In this document: positions 8,274 through 16,100 of the stretch, piece by piece
Numbering within the stretch: position 1 is the stretch's first letter
How the letters are laid out: each line of letters opens with the position of its first letter
Assembly: GCA_040509055.1 (NCBI GenBank)
Contig: JBEVLT010000371.1
Location: forward strand, 1-26,767
DNA length: 26,767 nucleotides
Source: JAJKIP01 sp040509055
GTDB lineage: Bacteria > Bacteroidota > Bacteroidia > Chitinophagales > Chitinophagaceae
Direction of reading: 5' to 3'
The notes under the pieces: generated by a model
The model's database searches: none
Told to the model about the DNA's origin: nothing
The model's input: the letters and a program-made list of their open reading frames with translations, nothing else
Program-made: the position numbers and the translations under genes

Positions 8274-8816
8274 ATGTGCAAATACGCTATGTATCCCTAC
8301 AAATCTCACTATGCCTGCTTCGGCTGCCGCAAAACCTTTAAGCGGCGGCGCCTGTGGGACATCAACCGCGATGATAAACGGGCCGTGGAGGCCAGGTGTC
8401 CCCAATGCAGCGGGCTGATGGCCAATATGGGAATGGACTTTGCCTCTCCGAAAAAAGATGACCGCAAGGCCTGGGAACATATACAAACGCTCTATACGGC
8501 CGGCATCACCTTTCATTCCTGCGGGTGCACGGGACCCGGCTATATTCCCGCTACCAAAGAACGGCTGATCGCCTACTTCCGGGAGCTGATCGACGGATAT
8601 CATCATGAACTCGGCTTTTGGCGGCAGCGGACAGAACCAACCAATGAACAGGAAAGAAACAGGGAGAACAGCAAGCATTGGGATTTTATCCGCAAAGTGC
8701 CCCGCGGCACAAGGCCCGGGCGGGAGCCGGTTACCAATGAGGAAGCAAGACAGTACTGGCTCGGCCGGATAGCGGAAGCAGAACAAAAGATAAAGCACCT
8801 GGTCCCGGACACCTGA
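8274..8816 (+). CDS. Cys-rich protein with a putative zinc ribbon, function unknown
   Basis: From the ATG at 8274 this gives 180 residues, starting MCKYAMYPYKSHYACFGCRK. An in-frame TTG at 8163 would extend it, but that region is the tail of the broken DUF1579-like gene. Two CxxC knuckles (Cys15/18 and Cys42/45) and a CGC (83-85) could bind zinc, as in a rubredoxin-like or zinc-ribbon domain. The second half is charged and helical, with many Glu, Arg and Lys (EPTNEQERNRENSKHW). No signal peptide is present. Proteins with this N-terminus occur widely in Bacteroidota as uncharacterised proteins, to my knowledge. It converges with the next gene, with 2 bases between their stop codons. Confidence 0.75.
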   Translation: MCKYAMYPYKSHYACFGCRKTFKRRRLWDINRDDKRAVEARCPQCSGLMANMGMDFASPKKDDRKAWEHIQTLYTAGITFHSCGCTGPGYIPATKERLIAYFRELIDGYHHELGFWRQRTEPTNEQERNRENSKHWDFIRKVPRGTRPGREPVTNEEARQYWLGRIAEAEQKIKHLVPDT

Positions 8817-8818
8817 GC

Positions 8819-9394
8819 TTATTCCTCCAGCTCATGACCGCGCTCGTCATCTTCCCGCTCCTTTTCGTACACCAGCACCCGTACTTTCCACTCCATGCCT
8901 TCGCTTTCCATCACCAGCTCCGTCTTCAACTTGCGCGTAGACTCGTCTACCGGTGTAAGCGATAAGACCACGGTGGTGAATTTTTTTGCTTCTTCCGGTT
9001 GCGCATAGTCGCCCTTCAGCTGCGACGAATTTACCTTCAGCCCGTTCAGCTGCATATACACCGTCCGGAACCGGCGTTTGGCCTCACTGAAGCTTTCGGT
9101 GCTGAGCAGCACGGCCTGCCAGCTGCACATTTCTTTGCTGCCCGATGTGTATTTGGAAATAATATTGGATTCGGCGTCTTTTATTTTCACCGTGCATGCA
9201 TAGTCGGCCGATTGGGGGTTGCGCACGATGAGATCGCCGGTAATATGGCTGAAATGGTTGGGATAGTCCTGCAGCACTTTGCGCGTGGCTTCACCCACAT
9301 CGCCGGAGGCAGCGAAAAGCCTCAGCTGGGCCGTACCGGGCAGTGATAACAGGAGGAACAAAGCAAAAGTGCCTGTTTGCAGCAGCAGTTTCAT
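8819..9394 (-). CDS. Secreted hypothetical protein
   Basis: This is a 191-residue protein with a clear signal peptide (LLLQTGTFALFLLLSLPGTAQ, cleavage near Ala22). The mature part begins LRLFAASGDVGEATRKVLQDYPNHF and contains two Cys (in DYACTV and EMCSW) that may pair. The C-terminus is highly charged (KEREDDERGHELEE). No enzyme motif is recognised. Its stop codon is 2 bases from that of the convergent Cys-rich gene. The long palindrome at 9467-9487 lies 72 bases upstream of its ATG and could be its operator, though it could equally belong to the degenerate module on the other strand. Confidence 0.7.
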   Translation of the reverse strand: MKLLLQTGTFALFLLLSLPGTAQLRLFAASGDVGEATRKVLQDYPNHFSHITGDLIVRNPQSADYACTVKIKDAESNIISKYTSGSKEMCSWQAVLLSTESFSEAKRRFRTVYMQLNGLKVNSSQLKGDYAQPEEAKKFTTVVLSLTPVDESTRKLKTELVMESEGMEWKVRVLVYEKEREDDERGHELEE

Positions 9395-9466
9395 GCGTTT
9401 CGGATTTTAAGAGAATAATATTAGGCAATCTGCGCTGCATTCTAAAGAGGCGCACAACTTTTATCT

Positions 9467-9487
9467 GTTTTGTTGACTCAACAAAAC
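9467..9487. promoter_or_regulatory. Perfect 10-bp-arm palindrome, operator-like
   Basis: GTTTTGTTGA (9467-9476), one central C, then TCAACAAAAC (9478-9487) is a perfect inverted repeat. It lies upstream of the minus-strand secreted-protein gene and also upstream of the plus-strand higBA remnant. Its size and symmetry fit binding of a dimeric regulator such as an HTH antitoxin. No T-run suggests a terminator. Confidence 0.55.
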
Positions 9488-9589
9488 GATATACTCCTTC
9501 TCTTTTCACCACTCCCGGAAATTGTCAATATCGGTACTGATCATATGCCCGGCATCGGCAGGATGATCGATCCTGCCAATGTAATCGCC

Positions 9590-9722
9590 AACAAGAGTGA
9601 TGCTTACCGATGGAAACCATTTTATATTGAATGCAAAATGGTTTGGCCCCCATGCAGAATACGACAGGATCGATGCAGCAACGGTACAGTACAAAAGAAA
9701 AATAACGATGGAACTAAAGTAA
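9590..9722 (+). pseudogene. higB: Remnant of a HigB-type toxin gene
   Basis: The frame 9636-9722 reads KWFGPHAEYDRIDAATVQYKRK, then MELK and a stop. The (F/W)xGxHxEYDxID pattern is the hallmark C-terminus of Bacteroidota HigB/RelE-like mRNA interferases. Just upstream another frame (from about 9590) reads NKSDAYRWKPFYIECKMVW, which fits the preceding beta-strands (usually 'GNxYRLxVxIxY'). The two parts are joined by a frameshift, and the N-terminal half is missing or unrecognisable. The toxin frame ends at 9722, overlapping the presumed start of the antitoxin remnant at 9708, the normal order and overlap for higBA. Confidence 0.65.
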
Positions 9723-9969
9723 AAACAAAGAAACAGTACGACTATACCTGGACCGGATAGACAAACTGTTTGACAAAAAAAACCATCTACCCCGAAGGAG
9801 AAAAGCTCCAGGTGGCCCTGCTGCTGATCAAAGAGTACGGGGATGCAAATTCCCCTATCCCTGTGCCCGACCGATAGAAACCATCAAATTGAAAAAGAAG
9901 GACCTCGCGGGCAAGACGCAGGAAGCAAGGGATACGTCTCTACCCTGCTGAGCAAAAAACCCGCTGCCG
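9708..9969 (+). pseudogene. higA: Remnant of a HigA-type antitoxin gene, several frameshifts
   Basis: Consecutive pieces in different frames follow the order of a HigA antitoxin. They are MELK and VKTKKQYDY (9708-about 9741), YLDRIDKLFDKK (about 9745-9780), TIYPEGEKLQVALLLIKEY with ANSPIPVPD (9782-9871), IETIKLKKKDLAG (about 9873-9912) and SKGYVSTLLSKKP (9924-9963). The family pattern is a 'PEGxxLxxLxxLIxxYExxHyPIPxPDPIExIK' linker followed by an XRE helix-turn-helix with 'GSKGxVSxxLxxKR'. One frameshift falls in a run of eight A (9775-9782). Part of the helix-turn-helix is deleted and the C-terminus is gone. This is clearly a dead gene. Confidence 0.75.
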
Positions 9970-9989
9970 GTCCCGATAGCTATCGGGAC
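9970..9989. repeat. Perfect 20-bp palindrome
   Basis: The arms GTCCCGATAG and CTATCGGGAC form a perfect palindrome at the end of the higA remnant, 20 bases downstream (in the minus direction) of the stop of the outer-membrane protein gene. It could be the hairpin of a terminator for that gene; on the minus strand a GGGTTTTTTG follows after about 8 bases, which is further than usual. Its core GATAGCTATC also occurs at 24292-24303. Confidence 0.6.
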
Positions 9990-10009
9990 TACCCGGATCC
10001 TCTTCGCCT

Positions 10010-12949
10010 TTAATTGATCCGTATATCCCGCATGCCCCGCTGCATCATCCGCGGCATACCCGGAGGCATGCCCTGCATCGGGCTATTGTTACCACCCATC
10101 TTGTTCAGGTTAAACAGCAGGCTCACCATAAAGTAGCGGCGCAGCACCATGCTTCGCGTATCCTGTATGTAGTTGTCGCCGGTGGTGCGGGCAATGTTCT
10201 GGTTCTGGTTCAGGATATCGTTCACCGAAAGCCTGATCTCGCCATTTTTCTTTTTGAACACCTGCTTGCTCAGGCTGGCATTCCACAGCGGGATGCTCTG
10301 GTTGTACCCTTCGGCCCGGCCCGTATTGATAAGATAATCGAAGTCGGTAGACAGGATAAAATTCCCTTTGAACGTGTAGGAAATATCGCCCGAGTAGGTC
10401 TGCGTGAAGTAATCTTCGTTCAGCAGCGTATTCACCGAGTACCGGATATTGGTATAGGTCAGGTTGGCCCGCACGCCGAAGTCGATCTTGTCCTTGCTGA
10501 TGTTCACGCCGGCCCCCTGCGTTACCGAAAAGGTTTTGCCCGTATTCTTTTGCTTGTACACCAGGCTGACGTCGCGGGTGTAAGACAGGTTGTTCGTAAA
10601 GTTGAGGCTCGATCCTTTCAGGTTCGGATTTTTAAACGGCAGGCCCAGCGTCACAAATGAATACACGCGGTAATACCCGTCCACGTTTTCCGGTCTTGTC
10701 AGCTGCACACCCCTTGTCAGCGTATCGATGCTGTTCACGATCTTGTTGCTGGTGGCCGAAAAGGACAGGTTGGCCGCAATGAACTTGTACGTAAGAATAT
10801 TGAACGTGTTGTATCCTACGTTCAGGTTGTGGTTGAACTCCTGCTTCAGGTTCGGGTTACCGGTACGCACATTCAGCGGGTCGGATACATCCAGCACGTT
10901 CTGCAGCTGCGATATGGAAGGCTGGCTGGTGCGGCCGTTGTACATGAAGCGCAGGTTCTTGCTCCGCGCCGGAGTGTAGTTGAAGCTGGCCGTGGGAAAA
11001 TAGTTGGTATAGCTTTGCCGGCTTAGGCTGTCCTTGGCGGTCAGCGCCTGGTAGCTCTGGCTCTCCAGCGTGGACCGCTGCACGCCGATGCCCAGCTGGT
11101 AGTTGTATTTGGCGTTCTGCACGCGGAAGTTGGCGCCAAAGCGGTGTGCCAGGAAGCTGTTTTCAAAATTATTGGTCAGCTGCAGGTTGGGGCTGTCGTA
11201 CTTGCCGGAGAGCGTATTATAGTTATACGTCTCCCTGTCGGAAGTGCTTTCGTTGTGCGTGTAGGCATAGTTCAGCTCCAGCAGCTTGTTCAGCCCAAAG
11301 GGCTCGGTGTACGAAGTGCTGAACGTATTATTGTTTGTCGTGGTTTTCTGGTGGTTCTGCTGGTTTTGCGAAATGGTCTGCAGCGGGCTGCCGGTTTTGT
11401 TGTAAAAGCTATTGCCGGAAACGGTGAAGCCGTCGCTTTCGCTGTTGCCAAAAGTATTGGTCCAGCCCAGTGTAAGGGTGCGGCCGGTCTTCCCGAACTT
11501 GTGGCGGAAGAGCAGGTTGTTATTCCAGTTCAGGCCGTCCCGCTCGTTGCTGTTGTTGGTGCGGCCGGCAATGGAAAGGTATTCCGCGCCGGGCACCTGC
11601 GAATAAGTAAACGACGTATCGGCGCTGTAGTTTTCCGAGTGCTGCGCTGTTACCGACGGCGTATACAGAATAGAGTTGGACGAATCGATCTGGTATTCCA
11701 GCCGCAGGTTGAAGCGATGGTTCCGGTTGATGTTGGTGGATGCGCTCTGCCTGTTCAGGATGGCTACCGAATCGGTAAACGTGCTTCGCCGCAGCAGGTC
11801 CTGCTCCTGTGTCGTATTTGAATTGGAGAAGAAATAGCTGCCGGTCACCTTCACCTTGCTGCTCCATTCATCGGAATAGTTCAGCCCGGTGGAAAGCGAT
11901 TTGATGATACCGGTACTGCCGCTGCCGCTACTGAAACCGCCGCCGCCACCGCCCCGGCCGGCCACCACCTGCATGCCCCCGCCACCGAAGCCGCCCCCAA
12001 AGCTGGGGCCGCCGCCGCCGCCCATGGCTCCGCCCCCCATGCCACCGCCACCACCAAACCCGCTGAAACCACCCATGGAGCTGATGACATCGGAAAACGA
12101 AAAGCCCTGTTTATTGATATTGTTGGCATTGAAGAGCAGGGAGATGCGCTGCGTTGCATTGAATTTGTTGATGCTCAGGCTGCCTTCATAGCGGCCACGG
12201 TCGCCATAGCCGGCCTGTGCCCGACCGAAGTATCCTTTGTTCATCCCTTTCTTCAGCTTGATATTCAGTGTTTTGGCGCGGCTGCCATCGTCTATTTTGG
12301 TAAACTTGGCCTGGTCGCTCATGTCATCGAATACCTGTACGCTCTCCACCATGTCCGCCGTCAGGTTTTTGGTGGCCAGCTTCGGGTCGTTGCCAAAAAA
12401 CTCTTTACCGTCTACATATACTTTCTGCACCTGTTCGCCCTGCGCCTTCACGTTGCCCTCGCGGTCCACCTCCACACCCGGCAGCTTCTTGAGCAGGTCT
12501 TCTACCGTGGCATTGGGTTTTGTTTTGAACCCGCTGGCGTTGAACTGGATGGTATCGTTCTTCACCACGATCGGCGCTTCGCTGGTGATCACTACTTCTC
12601 CAAGCATCCTTACATCCCTGGCCGGTGTCAGCTCTCCCAGGTCGGCCTGGGGCTGTGCAGCGGTAATGGAAATATCCTTTTTCATCTCCAGGTACACCTG
12701 GTGAGAGATGATCAGGCGGTAGGCGCCGGTATCCAGTCCTTTTATTTCAAAATTGCCCTGCTTGTTGCTGAGGGTGAAGGTAACCAGCGAAGAATCGGCC
12801 GCATGCACCACGGAAATGCTGGCATCGGTAATGGGTTGCCGGGTAGTCGTATCCACCAGCTTCCCGCGGATGCCGCCATTGGTTTTTTGTGCAGAAGCTG
12901 ATAGAAAAAACAGGAAAAAGATAAGACTGAGCGCGGCAATTTTTTTCAT
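10010..12949 (-). CDS. Outer-membrane beta-barrel protein, TonB-dependent receptor-like
   Basis: This is a 979-residue protein with a signal peptide (to about Ala20). A CarboxypepD_reg-like beta-sandwich follows (about 25-105: IRGKLVDTTTRQPITDASISV, GNFEIKGLDTGAYRL). Then come a TonB-box-like EVVIT (118-122) and a plug-like region (about 125-235, with ATVEDLLKKLPGVEVDREGNV, VYVDGKEFFGND and LTADMVESVQVFDD). A large beta-barrel with many alternating aromatic/polar strands runs to the end. A Gly-rich insert lies at about 293-346, and the C-terminus is rich in Met/Gly/Pro/Arg (MQGMPPGMPRMMQRGMRD). This is the 'outer membrane beta-barrel family' related to SusC/TonB-dependent receptors, common in Bacteroidota. 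No SusD partner is adjacent, so a polysaccharide role is not supported. The substrate is unknown. Confidence 0.9.
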   Translation of the reverse strand: MKKIAALSLIFFLFFLSASAQKTNGGIRGKLVDTTTRQPITDASISVVHAADSSLVTFTLSNKQGNFEIKGLDTGAYRLIISHQVYLEMKKDISITAAQPQADLGELTPARDVRMLGEVVITSEAPIVVKNDTIQFNASGFKTKPNATVEDLLKKLPGVEVDREGNVKAQGEQVQKVYVDGKEFFGNDPKLATKNLTADMVESVQVFDDMSDQAKFTKIDDGSRAKTLNIKLKKGMNKGYFGRAQAGYGDRGRYEGSLSINKFNATQRISLLFNANNINKQGFSFSDVISSMGGFSGFGGGGGMGGGAMGGGGGPSFGGGFGGGGMQVVAGRGGGGGGFSSGSGSTGIIKSLSTGLNYSDEWSSKVKVTGSYFFSNSNTTQEQDLLRRSTFTDSVAILNRQSASTNINRNHRFNLRLEYQIDSSNSILYTPSVTAQHSENYSADTSFTYSQVPGAEYLSIAGRTNNSNERDGLNWNNNLLFRHKFGKTGRTLTLGWTNTFGNSESDGFTVSGNSFYNKTGSPLQTISQNQQNHQKTTTNNNTFSTSYTEPFGLNKLLELNYAYTHNESTSDRETYNYNTLSGKYDSPNLQLTNNFENSFLAHRFGANFRVQNAKYNYQLGIGVQRSTLESQSYQALTAKDSLSRQSYTNYFPTASFNYTPARSKNLRFMYNGRTSQPSISQLQNVLDVSDPLNVRTGNPNLKQEFNHNLNVGYNTFNILTYKFIAANLSFSATSNKIVNSIDTLTRGVQLTRPENVDGYYRVYSFVTLGLPFKNPNLKGSSLNFTNNLSYTRDVSLVYKQKNTGKTFSVTQGAGVNISKDKIDFGVRANLTYTNIRYSVNTLLNEDYFTQTYSGDISYTFKGNFILSTDFDYLINTGRAEGYNQSIPLWNASLSKQVFKKKNGEIRLSVNDILNQNQNIARTTGDNYIQDTRSMVLRRYFMVSLLFNLNKMGGNNSPMQGMPPGMPRMMQRGMRDIRIN

Positions 12950-12967
12950 GGGTGGTGATTAAGGCTA

Positions 12968-12994
12968 CGAAATTAGACGTAACAACCACAGCAA
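12968..12994 (-). promoter_or_regulatory. Candidate promoter of the outer-membrane protein gene
   Basis: On the minus strand TAATTTCG (12968-12975) differs from TAnnTTTG at one position. A TTG lies at 12992-12994, a 16-base spacer, slightly short. The -7 box ends 18 bases before the ATG at 12949. This is a weak candidate. Confidence 0.3.
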
Positions 12995-13131
12995 CACCTT
13001 CTCCGTGGCGTCAAATCACCGGGAAAATAGACGAACTGCCCTAAATCATCTATAAAAGGCAAATAGCTGCCCCTATTTTCCAGCCAAAGCGTTGGTTAGT
13101 GTGCCGTCACCAGCCAGGCATGCCGCCCGTT

Positions 13132-16100
13132 CTAACTGAAGAGGTATTCCACATCTTCGCGGGTCAGCGACTTGACAAAGCTGCTGTCGTCGGTGATCAG
13201 CTCTTTGGCCAGCGCCCGCTTTTTCTCCTGCAGCTGCAGTATCTTATCCTCGATGGTATCGCGGCAGATCATGCGGTAGGCAAAGATGTTCTTGGTCTGC
13301 CCGATGCGGTGCGTACGGTCGATCGCCTGCTGCTCCACCGCAGGGTTCCACCAGGGATCCACGATGTACACATAGTCGGCTGCCGTGAGGTTCAACCCCA
13401 CACCACCCGCTTTGAGCGAGATCAGGAATACGCGTACACTGTCGTCCTGCTGGAAGCTGCGGATTGCCTTCTCCCGGTCGGGGGCGGTAGTGCTGCCGTC
13501 GAAGTATTCGTATTTCACACCCAGCTCGTCCAGCCTTGAGCGGATCAGCGCCAGCATACCAAGGAACTGGGAAAAAACCAACGCCTTGTGGTTGCTGATG
13601 TTCTCGGTGATCTCGCGCGCCAGCTCGTCCAGCTTGATGGAATGGTTCTCGAACTTATCTTCTTCGTTCAGGATAGCCGGTGAGTCGCAGATCTGGCGCA
13701 GCTTCATCAGCCCCTGCAGGATGGTAAGCTGCGAGCGCTGTATGCCCTGCTCCTGGATGGTACCGAGTATTTTGTCACGGAATTCGTTGCGGTACGCATC
13801 GTAGATCTTTCGCTGCTCGTCCTCCATTTCGCACCATAGTATCATCTCCTGCTTTTCCGGCAGGTCGCGCGCCACCTGCTCCTTGGTGCGGCGCAGGATA
13901 AAGGGGTATAATATCTTTTTCAGGTGCTCCTTGCGGTCCTGCTCGCCGAATTTATCGATGGGCATGGCAAACTCCTGGCGGAAATACTCCATGGTACCCA
14001 GCATGCCGGGATTCAGGAAGTTCATTTGGGCAAAGATGTCAAACGTATTGTTCTGCAGCGGTGTACCGCTCATGCACAGGCGGTGTTTTGCATTGAGCAG
14101 GCAGGCGGCCTTGGTCACCTTGCTCGCCGGGTTCTTGATGGCCTGGCTTTCATCCAGGATCACGTAATCGAAGTTCACGCTCATCAGCAGTTTGATATCG
14201 CTGCGCAGCGTGCCGTAGGTCGTGATGGTCACATCATGGTCCATTATTTCCTCGCGCCCCCGCGTACGTGTAGCGCCGTGGTGGATGCGGTAGGTCAGGC
14301 TGGGCGTAAACTTTTTGATCTCATTCTCCCAGTTATAGATCAGCGTGGTAGGGCATACCACCAGTGCTTTCAGCCTGCCGTGCTCCTGCTGGTAATATTG
14401 CAGGAAGGAAAGGGCCTGCACCGTTTTACCCAAACCCATATCGTCGGCCAGTATACCGCCCCAGTTGATATCGGTAAGATAATTAAGCCACTGGTAGCCT
14501 GCTACCTGGTAAGGACGCAGTATATCCTGCAGGTTGGCCGGTGCGTCTATCTCGCGGATCTGGTTGAACTGGCGCAGCTTTTCATATTTGCCTTCCAGCT
14601 GTACCACCAGCTCTTCCTCATCGCGGTTCTCATACAGCTCGTCCACCACGCTCAGGTGGTAGCGGGAAAGCTTCAGGTTTTGCGAGTTGCCTTCGCCCAC
14701 GCGAAACAGCAGGGAATATTTTTTCAGCCATTCTTCAGGCAGTATGCCGAGCGTACCATCGTTCAGCTGCACGAACTGTTGCTTGTTCGCCAGTGCCCGC
14801 TTTACCTCGGCCACCGTCACCTTCTGGTCGCCGAACAGGATATCGATCTTTGCATCGAACCAATCGGTATTGCTGCTGATAAAGATCTTGGTCTGCGGCT
14901 TGGCCGTATTGAACCGGAAATTTTTCAGCGCTTCAAAGCCGAATACCGGCGTTTTCATTTCGTTCATGGCATCCACGAACAGGAAGAACCAGTTATTCTT
15001 CAGCACATCGGTGCCCTTCAGCGCCAGCGAATCGTTTTCCTCGTTCACGATAAAGTTGGAATGCAGGTTTTGCAGCCGGGCGATGAATGCTTTTTCCACT
15101 TCCCGGTTGCGGTGCACGATCAGCACCTTATCCCCTTGCGGTACCACGATCTCGTTCCGGTCCTTTGCCCGCGTTTCATACCCCTTGTACGAAAAAGAAG
15201 GCTGGAAGATGAGGTAATCGCCCTTTTCTACCAGGAACAGTTTTACTTCCGGGTCGCCGTCCTTGATCTGCTCCACCAGCGACTTATCGAAGTCCACTTT
15301 GTGCTCCTTGGCCAGCGGCAGCACAAACTGGTGCAGTACGTCGCTCCACTCTTCCGGCCCGATCGTCATTTTGCCTGAAGGCAGAAATTTCTCCGCCAGG
15401 TGTACCACGTCATTGCCCTGCCACAGGTGCAGCTGGTTGTTGTACAGGAACAGCAGCGGGCTGCTGCTTTCATTCTCCGACAGGTCGTACTCCATGCCGC
15501 CGGCACGCACGCGGCAGGTAATGGTATAGTGTGAGTTTTTCTTAACGATAAAATGGGGCGTTGCCTCTTCCCGGCTGATCTGCATCGGCTCCAGGTTGGC
15601 CGTTTTGAACGGCTTGTTTTCCGGCAGCATAAAAAACAAGGCATTGCTGTCCTGCTCGGTGCATAATTTTTTCAACCGGGGAAACAGGTATTCCGCCATC
15701 AGCTCCCGCGTCTCTGCCGGCAGGTCGTCTTCGTCCTGGTGAATGATGTTTTCCCAGATACCGGAAAACGGGGAGTTACGACTGATGTACTTGTTGATCT
15801 CCGACTCCTGCAGCTTGCGCAGCAGCGCCAGCCGCTGCTTGTCTTCTTCGGGCAGCTTATCCGTGTCCACGTACCGGCTGATATCCGGTTTTTCCACCTT
15901 ACCGGCAAACCCGTCGTTTTGCTCATTCGGTTCGCCCGTCACGGCCTCGATGGAAAAATAGGGATAGCTTTTTTTGCCAAAGGTGAAGACCACCCCCAGC
16001 CGCTGCGAGGGCGGCGGCTCTTCTGCCTGCAGCACTTCCGGCACGGATGGTTCTTTTTCTTTTTGCGGGATCACCACCGGCCGGGGCATAGCAGCTGCGG

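Noticed and set aside
9506..9694. Minus-strand 62-codon frame over the higB remnant
   Set aside because: It reads like protein at first sight, but the plus strand carries the recognisable HigB C-terminus; the minus frame is its complement.
9470..9760. A single 96-residue plus-strand gene
   Set aside because: It only strings together bits of the toxin and antitoxin remnants in one frame; the conserved motifs jump between frames.
13924..15378. Plus-strand frame of 484 codons opposite the SNF2 gene
   Set aside because: Antisense shadow of the SNF2 coding sequence, which has all helicase motifs.
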